A stretch of 64,000 bases of DNA from Clostridia bacterium (lineage in GTDB: Bacteria; Bacillota; Clostridia; Oscillospirales; CAG-272): positions 82,392 to 146,391 of the forward strand of contig JAFTXZ010000003.1 in the NCBI GenBank assembly GCA_017461385.1, read 5' to 3'. Positions within the stretch are counted from its first letter, which is position 1; each line of letters opens with the position of its first letter. Of this stretch, positions 42,132 to 51,542 are shown one piece after another. Under the pieces are notes generated by a model, which was not told the DNA's origin, ran no database searches, and was given only the letters and a program-made list of their open reading frames with translations. The position numbers were made by a program, and so were the translations under genes.

Positions 42132-44468
42132 TTATTTTATAGTAACTACGACTGTATGTGTGCCAGACTTAAAGTCAGGTACAACGTTGCCGTCGATTTT
42201 CTTGCCGTCAACCACAATTTCAAGAGTGTAATCCTTATGCTTGTTTTGTGAGTTGTCGATTGAGATTTCGTAGGTTGCGCCACGGAATTCTCTCTTCATT
42301 GTAGCCTTATCAAATGGAAGATGTGGCTCGATAACAAGACCCTCATAGGTTGGTCTTGCGCCGATTAGGTAGTTTTCCATTGTATTTGTGTACCAAGCAA
42401 CGGAGCCTGTAATCCAGCTATATTCCATTTGGAACGCACTATTCTTATGCTCTGGACCAAAGTAGCAGTTTGAGAACATATATGGTAGGCACTTGTTCTT
42501 AATTTCTGCATTGTCGCCGATAATATAGCCTGGTGCAATCTTCTTAAATAGCTCGTAAGCCTTGTCAACCTTGCCATACTTCAAAAGACCTAAAATCATC
42601 CAGATATTTGTATGTGAATAGATAGTACCATTTTCGCAAATGCCTGGCTCCATAGCAGAAATACGACCGATTGTTGAGTCAAACTCCTTAAAGGATGGAG
42701 TTAGTAGCATATATCCAACAGGAGTTGCCATATTCTCATCCATAGCCTTAATAACTGTATTAGCTCTTTCCTCACTTGCAACGCCAGATACCAAGGACCA
42801 GCATTGTGATTCCATAAACATCTTTGCGTACTTGTTTTCCTTTGAGCCAAGAGGCTTGCCTGCGTCGGTGTAGCAACGTCTGTACCAGTCGCCGTCCCAA
42901 GCATTGTCGTTGATAGCCTTAGCAATAGCTTCTCTGCGTGCAAGATAATTTGCTTCCTTTTCCTTATTGCCAAGGAATTTTGCAAGCTCTGCCATTTCCA
43001 AAAGCGCTTGTGCATAAGCGATTGATAGCCATACGCTCTCGCCCTTGCCCTCCTTACCAACGCCTGTCAGTGAGTCGTTCCAGTCACCAAACTTGATAAG
43101 AAGCAGGTCGTGTGCGCCCTTGTTGGACTCTAGGAAGTCAAGGGCTCTGTCCATGTGTCCAAGCACAGTAGCCTCGCCCTCGTCTCTGAATGGAACAACC
43201 TCGTTTAGAAAGTCAATATCACAGGTTTCACGTAGATATGCAGTAAGTGTAAACTCAAGCCAAAGCGCAGAGTCTGAGTAAGCCTTTGTATCAACAGGGT
43301 TCCAGCCACGAACTGCCATACCGCTTGCATACTGATTCTTGATAGCCTCACGAAGAATTTCCTTTGTTCTTTCGTTCTTGAAGGAAACAACGCCAAAGCC
43401 ATGTTGAACGATATCGCGATAGCCATTATAGCCCCAACGACACCAGGTTGCACCAAAGTTGGTTGCGTGCTTACCCCAGTAGTTGATTAGACGGTCAAAG
43501 TGCTCATCGCTTGTGGTTAGGTGGTTCTTTGAGTAAAGATCCTTATAATACTTCTTTGTTTCCTCAAAGTATTTGTCTTGATTCTTTAGATACTTGTCAG
43601 CATATTTTTCGCTTTCGCACTCACACTCGCCAGCGCCAAGAAGTAGGCTGATTTCCTTTTCCTCGCCCTTGTCAAGCGTAATATCAAAGCGAAGTGAGCA
43701 AATGGTTGCATTAGCTGAGCCGATAGAGTTTCTTGAAACGCCCTCTCTTACAACCTCAGGGGAGGCAATTGTTCCGTACTCACCAACGAATACGTTCTGA
43801 CAGCCCTCGCTACCTGTAATTTTCTCGTCAGCTACCATAAACGCAGTTAGGTAGTTGTGTGGCACGATAAATGGATGCTTTGACATATAGAAGGTATTCT
43901 TCTTTTCATCAAAGCGAGTGCAACGATACATAGTATCACCATAGCTATCGAAGCCCCACTTGAATCTGAACTGAATTTGGCTATATGTAAATATGGAGTA
44001 GGAGCGCTTGCCCTCACCCTCGTTTTTGAAGGAAAGCTTCCAGATTTCAACAGGGTCCTTGCCTACTGGCACGAAAAGACGCATTTTTGCAAGAGTATCG
44101 CAGGTCTTATTCTCAATAAGAGTATAGCCTAAGCCCTGTGTACACTTATAGCTTTGATAAGGATGGCAAACGGGCTCCCAGTTAAGAGTCCAAAACTCGC
44201 CAGTTTCATTATCTCTTATAAATACGAGTCTGTTATAAAGGTGATCCTTACCAAAAACGTCATAGTCGCAGATACGACCAACGCCTGTGTAAAGCTGAAT
44301 ACCCTCGGTACCATTGATTTGATAATCGAAGCATCCTATACCTGTCTGATGCACGTTTGCATAGCAGGAATCGTTAAACAAAAAGTTGTCAAAGGGACGA
44401 GGTGTGTTTGGTGCTGTAATAATAAACTCGTCGCCATCTTGGTTAAAGTAACCGTATTTGTACTCCAT
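42132..44468 (-). CDS. GH94 glycoside phosphorylase (cellobiose phosphorylase-like)
   Basis: 778 residues. The start MEYKYGYFNQDGDEFIIT and NDSCYANVHQTGIGC match the N-terminal beta-sandwich of GH94. An (alpha/alpha)6 barrel carries FGDWNDSLTGVGKEG around residue 460, whose aspartate is the general acid, and WNPVDTKAYSDSALWLEFT. GH94 enzymes split beta-glucosides with phosphate, yielding sugar-1-phosphate and saving ATP. Cellobiose is the likely substrate by similarity, but related disaccharides are possible. There is no signal peptide, so it acts in the cytosol on imported sugar; no transporter is adjacent. Confidence 0.9.
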   Translation of the reverse strand: MEYKYGYFNQDGDEFIITAPNTPRPFDNFLFNDSCYANVHQTGIGCFDYQINGTEGIQLYTGVGRICDYDVFGKDHLYNRLVFIRDNETGEFWTLNWEPVCHPYQSYKCTQGLGYTLIENKTCDTLAKMRLFVPVGKDPVEIWKLSFKNEGEGKRSYSIFTYSQIQFRFKWGFDSYGDTMYRCTRFDEKKNTFYMSKHPFIVPHNYLTAFMVADEKITGSEGCQNVFVGEYGTIASPEVVREGVSRNSIGSANATICSLRFDITLDKGEEKEISLLLGAGECECESEKYADKYLKNQDKYFEETKKYYKDLYSKNHLTTSDEHFDRLINYWGKHATNFGATWCRWGYNGYRDIVQHGFGVVSFKNERTKEILREAIKNQYASGMAVRGWNPVDTKAYSDSALWLEFTLTAYLRETCDIDFLNEVVPFRDEGEATVLGHMDRALDFLESNKGAHDLLLIKFGDWNDSLTGVGKEGKGESVWLSIAYAQALLEMAELAKFLGNKEKEANYLARREAIAKAINDNAWDGDWYRRCYTDAGKPLGSKENKYAKMFMESQCWSLVSGVASEERANTVIKAMDENMATPVGYMLLTPSFKEFDSTIGRISAMEPGICENGTIYSHTNIWMILGLLKYGKVDKAYELFKKIAPGYIIGDNAEIKNKCLPYMFSNCYFGPEHKNSAFQMEYSWITGSVAWYTNTMENYLIGARPTYEGLVIEPHLPFDKATMKREFRGATYEISIDNSQNKHKDYTLEIVVDGKKIDGNVVPDFKSGTHTVVVTIK

Positions 44469-44507
44469 ATTTTTCTCCTATTATTTGTTTTTGGCTATGC
44501 CAAAAAA

Positions 44508-44536
44508 ATTTTAACATACATTGGTGGGTTTTTCAA
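44508..44536 (-). promoter_or_regulatory. Promoter of the GH94 gene
   Basis: Minus-strand -35 TTGAAA (44531-44536), 17-base spacer, -10 TAAAAT (44508-44513), 40 bases before the start. Confidence 0.75.
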
Positions 44537-44541
44537 GTGTA

Positions 44542-46287
44542 TTAGTAAATTATGTTGTCAGGACGAATCTTTCCGCCCTCCATAACTATTTTGTAGTTGT
44601 CGGTAATCTTCTCTACGTGCCCCATTGTTGTATCGAATACCACCGTTGGGCTTCCCCATACCTTAACGCCCTCCTCGATTTGTCCCTCGCAATACTCTGC
44701 AACGGCGTAGCTGGCGTTAATTTTGTAATAAGTGTAGCGAAGTAATTTGCCATCGTTTCTTTCTGCAATAAGCTCATAAACCATATTCTCCTCTACCATA
44801 ACCTCTGCAAGCTCCTCTTGGCTCATCGAATTAAGGCGTCGTGGCATTGGATAGAAAATAAGCAGAGTGTATAGATTTGAGAATTGGTTTCTTTCGTACA
44901 CGTCATCGCTTTCAACGTCTATGAAGGTCTTTCCGCTATTCTTTGTAGTTACAGAAAGCTTTCCCTTCAAAATATCATAGTCAATATAGAAGGTTTCTTT
45001 GTAGTCCTTAGTATTTATTGTGATTTCCTTCATACCAGGCTCGTCAGCCTCCTCATCTCTGTGAAGATACTCGTAAAAGCCTGTTAAAACCGTATTAGTG
45101 GCTGCATAATTTTCCAAAAGGAATTTATCGTCCTCGTTTATAAAATAGAGCTGTTCCTTTGGAATTTTTATAATCAAGCCAATGCTTTGGTCGTAAAATC
45201 TTGCAATGGTGTAATGGTAGCCATCTATTTCATGACTTACATCAAGAATAAAGGTTCTATTTTCACCATTTTTGTCCGTTTCATCAAAAACTGCACTTAT
45301 AAAGTAGTGGTTTTGTCCTATATCAAGTCCGTATTTTGAAAGGTCCGTGTCCTCTGTGTAAATATCAACAACGCTTTCGCCCTTAAATTCAACGAACAAA
45401 TCCGCAAAGATAAGTCCCATGAAATCGTTATCGGCAAGAGCTATTTTGCTTCCACCCTCGCCACGCTCAAGAATAAGCTCAAAGGCTACTGTGTCTTTTG
45501 ATTTATCCTTGCTCTTTAGCAAAACGCTTAAGAGGCTAGTAAGCTCAACCTGTCCGTCGCCGTTTTTGTCCTCAAGGGTCGTTTTATAAACGTTGAACGC
45601 GTCCGTGCCCATAAGAGCTTGCGTTGCATTTGCAAAGCCCTTAAAGATTGTTGGTGTGATATATTCAAGCTCCCCCTTGAAGAATACCTCTTCAAGACTC
45701 ATCATACCAGTTACGCCTGCCTGAAGCATATATATATTGCTTCTGCCCTCTACGTAAGCATAGTAGGTTGGAGTGTTGGAGTTTACCTTATCTCCTATTC
45801 TTACAGTAACGGTTTTTTGCTCCCTATTCTCAGTTTCATAAACCAAGGTGTAGCCGTTTTTACAGCTTTCATCAACACCATAGTTTTTGAGCTGCTCCTC
45901 TGTGGCATTCCTTATAGGAGGCTGTGTTAACGGTGTGCCTAAATAGGACGCCAAAATCGTTGTCATGCTTTCATCACAGGGAATGCTTTGGTAATTCTTA
46001 AGCCTTAAGGAATAGTTGCTACTTGCTGAATCCCATTTTTGAACAAGAGTAAAGTCGCCCTTTTCATTTTTAATAGCAAGGGAGACTATATTTTTTGCGC
46101 TTACCTGTGGATACATTAAAAGCGCATTATAATAAAGTCCCTCGCCAGCCTCTGGTACTGGGTCGTTGCCCGGCGCCTCGGGTGTGTTGTTTCCTAGCCA
46201 GCTTGGTAAGCCGAGAGACAAAACAGCACCAGCAATCAAGACTATAGCACCAATTATAAGAGCTATTATTTGTTTTTTTATTTTCAT
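44542..46287 (-). CDS. DUF4340 domain membrane-anchored protein
   Basis: 581 residues. One N-terminal membrane helix (about 8-30) is followed by a Pro-rich linker and repeated DUF4340 beta-rich domains such as SLRLKNYQSIPCDES and KNYGVDESCKNGYTLVYETE. It begins inside the end of the GldG-like gene (4-base overlap) and is the last gene of the ABC operon 49652-44542. DUF4340 proteins regularly accompany GldG/GldF-like ABC systems; what they move or position is unknown. Confidence 0.85.
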   Translation of the reverse strand: MKIKKQIIALIIGAIVLIAGAVLSLGLPSWLGNNTPEAPGNDPVPEAGEGLYYNALLMYPQVSAKNIVSLAIKNEKGDFTLVQKWDSASSNYSLRLKNYQSIPCDESMTTILASYLGTPLTQPPIRNATEEQLKNYGVDESCKNGYTLVYETENREQKTVTVRIGDKVNSNTPTYYAYVEGRSNIYMLQAGVTGMMSLEEVFFKGELEYITPTIFKGFANATQALMGTDAFNVYKTTLEDKNGDGQVELTSLLSVLLKSKDKSKDTVAFELILERGEGGSKIALADNDFMGLIFADLFVEFKGESVVDIYTEDTDLSKYGLDIGQNHYFISAVFDETDKNGENRTFILDVSHEIDGYHYTIARFYDQSIGLIIKIPKEQLYFINEDDKFLLENYAATNTVLTGFYEYLHRDEEADEPGMKEITINTKDYKETFYIDYDILKGKLSVTTKNSGKTFIDVESDDVYERNQFSNLYTLLIFYPMPRRLNSMSQEELAEVMVEENMVYELIAERNDGKLLRYTYYKINASYAVAEYCEGQIEEGVKVWGSPTVVFDTTMGHVEKITDNYKIVMEGGKIRPDNIIY

Positions 46288-47963
46288 CTACGCTTTCTCC
46301 TTATGAGTACTACGCTCATAACACCAAGCACAGCAAGTGATGGAATTGTAGCAAGCAAGATAAGTGAGGTGTTCGCGCTTGCGCTTGTCATATCAAGGCT
46401 ATAGTCTGCAATTGGCTTTGGATCAATATATGCAGGCACCTGTGCAGCGGTTGTTGCGCGAATTAACGAATAGATTATTTCATCGTTTGGATAAGAATTT
46501 GAGCCTAAAAGCCTGTCGTCTATAAAGTCAGGACACGTGCAGGTAATCAAATATGATGTATACGCATCGTTTGTCGTATTGGACTGATCGTTCTCATTAG
46601 TCTTAAAGGTTTCGGAATAGGTTACGGTCATAAGATTATAAGCGCCTCTTACACCACCTGCCATTGCATAGTCAGAGGTAACGATAAGTGGCAGGGTTCC
46701 TCTTTCGCCATCACCTGTATTGTAGCCACCGGTTGCTGTTGGAATGTAACGATTATCAATATCAATATGCGTTGCGCCGTTAAACATTGGTCTAAGGTCA
46801 GAGCCACCTGTAAACTTTGGGAAATAGGTGTTTGTTGCATTATTTGAAATAACGCTTCCTCTTAGGGAGTTTGGCATATTCAAATCAGCTGTTGAGCTAT
46901 CAGTTATCTTTTCGTCCCCAACGGAGATTCCTCCCCATTCCTCAAGGAATAGATAAAGGTTATCAAGGCGCGCTCCCGACTCGAGAACATTTGGATTTGA
47001 GAAGCACATTACTGTGCCTTGGCCATCAAGATATTTTCTAAGCAAGGAAATCTCTGAATCAAGATAGTCCTTTTTAGGATTATTTATAATAACCGCACGG
47101 GCATCCTCTGGAATATTTGGTCTTGCCACCAGATTATTCAAAACATGCTCAATATCGTAGGTTTTTTTACATTTAGGGCACTGATAGCTCTTTCTGTCCT
47201 TCTCTGCGTCTGTTGCAGGGCTGAACTGAGTATCACAATCGTTTTCACAAAGGAAAACGTTGTCGCTTAAGAAGATTGGCACAAGATTAAAGCCACTATC
47301 TACAAAAAGTTGGAAAAACTCAAGCGTACTAGTTGATTCCTCGTGTCCGTAGCATACGTAAACGTAAGGCTCTCCGTCTCTGCAAAGGCTGATTAGGTCT
47401 GTTGCAAAAACGTACTCTGCATCGTAGGCATAAATTTCATTGTTTTCATTCTGTGAGAAGAATTGGCTTACTGCGTGAATACGCTCACCCGTAGCATAGG
47501 AGCCGTCTGCCTGACGTCTTGCCACAATTACGTTTGTTCTTGTAGCCTGACCGAGCCAGCCGTTATCCTTAAAGAAAACGTGGTCATTTAGCGGGTCCTT
47601 ATATAAAACGCTTACGTTTGACATTCTTCTGCTTAGCTGTTGAGCAGTTGAGTGAACGTAGGTAAGCATACCGCCGGTTGGGTCCTCGTCTATGTTCTGC
47701 GCCTCGTAGCTGGAGCAACAAAAGATAATATCAATTTGAGCATCCTTGGCAGTTTCAATTGCAAGCTGAGCAAGTGCGTCTGAAACGGTATAGGCACGCT
47801 CTGCCGTCATATCCACGTACCACTCAAGGCTTTCGGCTAAGACTGAAATTACTGAGTTAAAAACAATAACTATTGCAATTACTATTGCACAAAAGCCAAT
47901 GGTAACGCTTCCGTACTTTAGCTTTTTCTTGTTGGAGAATGATTTCAAAAATCCTAATTTCAT
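46284..47963 (-). CDS. GldG-like ABC-type auxiliary protein
   Basis: 559 residues. There is one N-terminal membrane helix (about 18-42), an extracytoplasmic domain of the ABC_transp_aux/GldG type with YVDMTAERAYTVSDA, and a C-terminal helix ending VVLIRRKRR. The middle has VYVCYGHEESTSTLEFF. Around residues 235-270 there is an unusual cysteine insert, CENDC and CPKCKK, resembling a zinc ribbon. It lies between the ABC permease and the DUF4340 gene. In Flavobacteria GldFG takes part in gliding, but in Clostridia the role is unknown. Confidence 0.87.
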   Translation of the reverse strand: MKLGFLKSFSNKKKLKYGSVTIGFCAIVIAIVIVFNSVISVLAESLEWYVDMTAERAYTVSDALAQLAIETAKDAQIDIIFCCSSYEAQNIDEDPTGGMLTYVHSTAQQLSRRMSNVSVLYKDPLNDHVFFKDNGWLGQATRTNVIVARRQADGSYATGERIHAVSQFFSQNENNEIYAYDAEYVFATDLISLCRDGEPYVYVCYGHEESTSTLEFFQLFVDSGFNLVPIFLSDNVFLCENDCDTQFSPATDAEKDRKSYQCPKCKKTYDIEHVLNNLVARPNIPEDARAVIINNPKKDYLDSEISLLRKYLDGQGTVMCFSNPNVLESGARLDNLYLFLEEWGGISVGDEKITDSSTADLNMPNSLRGSVISNNATNTYFPKFTGGSDLRPMFNGATHIDIDNRYIPTATGGYNTGDGERGTLPLIVTSDYAMAGGVRGAYNLMTVTYSETFKTNENDQSNTTNDAYTSYLITCTCPDFIDDRLLGSNSYPNDEIIYSLIRATTAAQVPAYIDPKPIADYSLDMTSASANTSLILLATIPSLAVLGVMSVVLIRRKRR

Positions 47964-47976
47964 CGCTTCACCCTCC

Positions 47977-48702
47977 TTAGCCTAGCCTTCTAACCTGAAA
48001 TATTCTCTCGCTCAAGAACAAAAATATGCCTGTCAGAGAAAGATAATAAATCAAGGAGGCTATATCGAAAATACCATAGGTGAAGCTTGTAAATCTACCA
48101 TAGATTGAAATCCACTCAAAAACGACCTCAAGCACTGGCAAATCTATTAACATATTGATGAAATAAATGAATAGTAGCACAATCAAAATACCAATTGTAA
48201 TAATCATGCTAACTGCTGAGTTTTCAGTAAGGGTCGAGGCAAAAATGCCTATTGCAATAAAGCAGGAGCCTACCAAAATCAGCGCCATAATGTTGCCAAT
48301 GATAATTGTAGCATTTGGCTCGTTTGCATTTTGCGCCACGTTTGCATAGATTGGTATAAGATTAAATAGTGAAAGCGCCACGTACATTAAAAATACCGTA
48401 AGGGCAGATAGGAATTTTCCTATTACAAGTCCTGCAATTGATACAGGGGAGGTGAACAAAAGCTGATCTGTTTTTGTTCTTCTTTCCTCACTAAATGACC
48501 TCATTGTCAAAATCGGAAGGAAAATCACCATTAAGAAAATCATAATGGTAAAATACGAGGTTGTATTTGAGGTAGGGTCAGAGGAATAATAGGTAGTCAA
48601 GGCAAAGGCAAAGGCAGACACGCAAAGGGCAACGGCTAGGAAAATATAGCCTAGTGGTGTTGTGAAATACGTGCGCATTTCCTTTTTGTAAATTGCTAGC
48701 AT
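47977..48702 (-). CDS. ABC-2 type permease (GldF-like)
   Basis: 241 residues with six membrane helices. MLAIYKKEMRTYFTTPLGY at the start and TMRSFSEERRTKTDQLLFTSP near residue 70 are signatures of GldF-like ABC-2 permeases. The start overlaps the ATPase gene by 7 bases, and the GldG-like gene follows after 13 bases. Confidence 0.92.
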   Translation of the reverse strand: MLAIYKKEMRTYFTTPLGYIFLAVALCVSAFAFALTTYYSSDPTSNTTSYFTIMIFLMVIFLPILTMRSFSEERRTKTDQLLFTSPVSIAGLVIGKFLSALTVFLMYVALSLFNLIPIYANVAQNANEPNATIIIGNIMALILVGSCFIAIGIFASTLTENSAVSMIITIGILIVLLFIYFINMLIDLPVLEVVFEWISIYGRFTSFTYGIFDIASLIYYLSLTGIFLFLSERIFQVRRLG

Positions 48703-49652
48703 TTTGCTCCTCCATTTCCTTCTGCATTTTTAATAAGCTGAACAAATACGTCCTCAAGGGTGGTTTCAACGCCCTCCATTGCAAGGATAGGCCAGCCTCT
48801 TTTTGCAAGCTCGTTAAACATCATTTTTCTGATATCAACAGAGCCTGTGTAGTCAACGACGTAGGTATAAGCGTCCCCATCGCGATAGCCGTCGCAGGTA
48901 ACTGATTTTACGCTATGTATTGCACGAAGCAGGTTTTGTACCTCCTTCTGAGGTCCTGCAATTTTAACCTGAAAGCGATTGTTTTGTCCAACAACCTGCT
49001 TAAAGCTTGCAGTGGGCTGGTCTGCAATAATCTTACCCTGATTCATAACTAAAATTCTGCTACAAACTGCCTGCACCTCACTTAAAATGTGAGTTGAAAG
49101 AATTACTGTGTGCTTTTTTCCAAGGCTTCTCACCAGACTTCTGAACTCAATAACCTGCTCAGGGCTGAGTCCAACCGTTGGCTCATCAAGAATAATTATT
49201 CTTGGGTTGCCAATAAGTGCGCCTGCAATACCTACTCTTTGCTTAAAGCCCTTAGACAGATTTTTAATAAGCTTGTCCCTTACGTCAGTAATCTTAACAA
49301 GCCCCATAATCTCTCCTAAATGCTCCCTTTTATTAAACTCACAAAGCTTTAGCTCGTGAACAAAGGAAAGATATTCCCAAACGGTCATATCCATATAAAG
49401 AGGCGGTTGCTCAGGCAAAAAGCCGATTTTCTTTCTTGAAGCCTGCGGGTCATCAAAAATATCAACGCCGTCTATCTTAATCTCACCACTTGTTGGGGAA
49501 AGATAGCCCGTTAGCATATTCATAGTTGTAGATTTTCCCGCACCATTTGGTCCAAGTAGTCCGACAACCTCTCCATCTCCTATGAGAAAGCTAACGTCAT
49601 CAACTGCATAATTGTTACCAAACCTACGGCTTAAGCTATTTACTTCAATCAT
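48696..49652 (-). CDS. ABC transporter ATP-binding protein (GldA-like)
   Basis: 318 residues. Walker A GLLGPNGAGKSTTMNML (about residue 35), Q-loop GFLPEQPPLYMDMTVWEYL, signature LSKGFKQRVGIAGAL and Walker B IIILDEPTVGLSPEQ are all intact. A C-terminal region of about 100 residues follows. It powers the GldF-like permease encoded next. The operon has its own promoter at 49716-49744. Confidence 0.94.
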   Translation of the reverse strand: MIEVNSLSRRFGNNYAVDDVSFLIGDGEVVGLLGPNGAGKSTTMNMLTGYLSPTSGEIKIDGVDIFDDPQASRKKIGFLPEQPPLYMDMTVWEYLSFVHELKLCEFNKREHLGEIMGLVKITDVRDKLIKNLSKGFKQRVGIAGALIGNPRIIILDEPTVGLSPEQVIEFRSLVRSLGKKHTVILSTHILSEVQAVCSRILVMNQGKIIADQPTASFKQVVGQNNRFQVKIAGPQKEVQNLLRAIHSVKSVTCDGYRDGDAYTYVVDYTGSVDIRKMMFNELAKRGWPILAMEGVETTLEDVFVQLIKNAEGNGGAKC

Positions 49653-49715
49653 ATTTTCTCCTGTTTTTGAAGGTATGCCACAGGTGTGGCACTATATTAT
49701 AAATTATCATTTTAT

Positions 49716-49744
49716 AGTATAGCATACAAATAAATGCATTTCAA
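49716..49744 (-). promoter_or_regulatory. Promoter of the ABC/GldG/DUF4340 operon
   Basis: Minus-strand -35 TTGAAA (49739-49744), 17-base spacer, -10 TATACT (49716-49721). A small inverted repeat GCCACACCTGTGGC follows in the leader (about 49677-49690). Confidence 0.8.
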
Positions 49745-49798
49745 TAACAATATTTTCTAATTAACACAAAATTCACCCTCATATCACAGAGATATCTC

Positions 49799-49827
49799 TT
49801 GACTCTCCCTTCTGCGCGTGCTACAAT
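49799..49827 (+). promoter_or_regulatory. Promoter of the small lipoprotein gene
   Basis: -35 TTGACT (49799-49804), 17-base spacer, -10 TACAAT (49822-49827), 22 bases before the ATG at 49849. Confidence 0.88.
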
Positions 49828-49848
49828 TAAAAAAAGGAGCGTGATAAT

Positions 49849-50367
49849 ATGAATAAGGTTAAATCAATTTCTTTAGTGCTTGCCCTTTTGCTAGCTATTT
49901 CTCTTTTGCTATCAGGCTGTGGCTTGCTAAAGTCTGCATACGAGGGAAAAAGCAAGATTTTCACGTCGGAAAACGTGGAAATTACACTTACAGATAGCTT
50001 TTACGAGCAGGACGATGAGGGATACTACGAGTTTTTCTACTACTCCTCAACTGCTGGTGTAATTTGCAACAGTGAAAAAAAGTCTGAGCTTCTGGGTACA
50101 ACCACCTGGACGCTTGAGAAGTATGCAGAGCTTACAAGGGAATCTCTTGATTCCGATATGACCTCACAGGACGTTTGCACAATAGACGGTCTTGTTGTGT
50201 TGGAATGCTCCTGGGTTGACGAGGACGGCGAAGAGTGGACGTATTTCTTGACCTTCTTTGAGACTGAGGGCTACTTCTGGACAGTTCAATTCCATTGCTT
50301 AAGCGAGGAATATGAGGTACACAAGCCATATTTTGTTGAATGGGCAAAAACCGTTAAATTTACATAA
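49849..50367 (+). CDS. Putative lipoprotein, 172 residues
   Basis: The signal peptide ends in LLLSGC, with the lipidated cysteine at residue 24. The mature domain is acidic and rich in aromatic residues (YYEFFYYSS, EEWTYFLTFFETEG), suggesting a small beta-sheet fold similar to PsbP/DUF1795-like lipoproteins, a weak impression. It is a single gene with promoter and terminator. Function unknown. Confidence 0.8.
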   Translation: MNKVKSISLVLALLLAISLLLSGCGLLKSAYEGKSKIFTSENVEITLTDSFYEQDDEGYYEFFYYSSTAGVICNSEKKSELLGTTTWTLEKYAELTRESLDSDMTSQDVCTIDGLVVLECSWVDEDGEEWTYFLTFFETEGYFWTVQFHCLSEEYEVHKPYFVEWAKTVKFT

Positions 50368-50370
50368 AGC

Positions 50371-50401
50371 AAAATCCGTAGTCGCCGACTACGGATTTTT
50401 A
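50371..50401. terminator. Bidirectional terminator
   Basis: Stem AAAATCCGTAGTCG pairing with CGACTACGGATTTT around a 2-base centre, between two convergent lipoprotein genes. Confidence 0.9.
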
Positions 50402-51520
50402 TTATTCATTTTTCATATCAACGCTCAGGATTACACCCTTTGGATCGCCTAGATAATTGATATCTGCAGTTGCTAAATAGAATGTATTTCCTGCTTTTGC
50501 AAGGCTTACACAGAGGTGTTCGCTCTTAAAATACATAAGTCTTTCAAAATTAACATCATTCCTTGTCAAATCCAACGCCCAAATTGACGTTTCATATTGA
50601 CCGTTTTTTAATGGATAATGGCACAATGCATACAGTGTGCTTCCATCTTGATAATAATCTAGCAGATATTCTCCTTGAAAATCAAGCTGGTAAAAATCAA
50701 CCATATTGTCAGTATAATAGCCCTGTGAGGTTGCTATAAATAATCTGTCCCCTATAACAGCCTTTGAGCCGATGATTTTGAAATTTATATACGAGGCAAC
50801 CCTTGCTGAGCTTCCTAAATCAGACAGATACTCAAAGGTGTCATTTTCCTCATTGTATTTGTACACCTCAAGGATAAGAGTGCGATTCTCGTCTCTTGAC
50901 ATTATGGCGTAAAGCTGGTCGTGTAGCACAACTAAATCAAACACTCTTGCCGACTCAATGCCCTTTGTAACTCTTTTTCCGTCCTTATAAAAGTAATGTC
51001 GTACCAAATCCTCGTCGTTTTTATTTGTGGAAAAGCATGGTGAGTATGAGATGTCGGCATCAACGCCATAGAAATATCGGTCGCCAAAGCTTGCCAAATC
51101 AAAGCAATGCTCCGTATTTGTCAAAATTCTGTGCTGTATCCACTCGCCGTTTTCGTAGGTGTTATAATTAGAGATATTGTTGTTTTGTGTTGAATCAATT
51201 CCAGGCGCTACCAGGATTCCGTCAACAACCAAAAAGGTATTAACAACCTCCTCTAGTAAAACACCACTTTCAAAAAAGCTTCCTGATTCAAGATCATAAG
51301 CATAAACAGAGATAGGACCTGTGTTTGCATTTCCATCGCCTGTGCCAAAGAAAATTTTGTTATCCCACAGGCGCATATCCCACACGTTGTCCTCAATGGG
51401 ACTATCAATTACAGTAAACTCTGTAAGCTCTCCACCCTTTTCCTTGTTACAGGAGGAAAGGCTAAGGCAAATGCTCATGCAAATAGCAACTGCAAGAATC
51501 ATGGCTATTGCTTTTTTCAT
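50402..51520 (-). CDS. Putative lipoprotein, beta-propeller-like
   Basis: 372 residues from the ATG at 51520, preceded by GGGAGAAG; the longer frame upstream runs into the neighbouring gene and is not used. The signal peptide MKKAIAMILAVAICMS ends in LSSC (residue 24). The mature part has repeated blade-like segments: DNKIFFGTGDGN, DRYFYGVDAD, DQLYAIMSRD, GDRLFIATSQGYY and GNTFYLATAD. This suggests a beta propeller that binds a ligand outside the cell. It is the last gene of the dehydrogenase/isomerase operon (22-base gap). Confidence 0.78.
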   Translation of the reverse strand: MKKAIAMILAVAICMSICLSLSSCNKEKGGELTEFTVIDSPIEDNVWDMRLWDNKIFFGTGDGNANTGPISVYAYDLESGSFFESGVLLEEVVNTFLVVDGILVAPGIDSTQNNNISNYNTYENGEWIQHRILTNTEHCFDLASFGDRYFYGVDADISYSPCFSTNKNDEDLVRHYFYKDGKRVTKGIESARVFDLVVLHDQLYAIMSRDENRTLILEVYKYNEENDTFEYLSDLGSSARVASYINFKIIGSKAVIGDRLFIATSQGYYTDNMVDFYQLDFQGEYLLDYYQDGSTLYALCHYPLKNGQYETSIWALDLTRNDVNFERLMYFKSEHLCVSLAKAGNTFYLATADINYLGDPKGVILSVDMKNE

Positions 51521-51542
51521 AAGACTTCTCCCTTCTTGTGGG

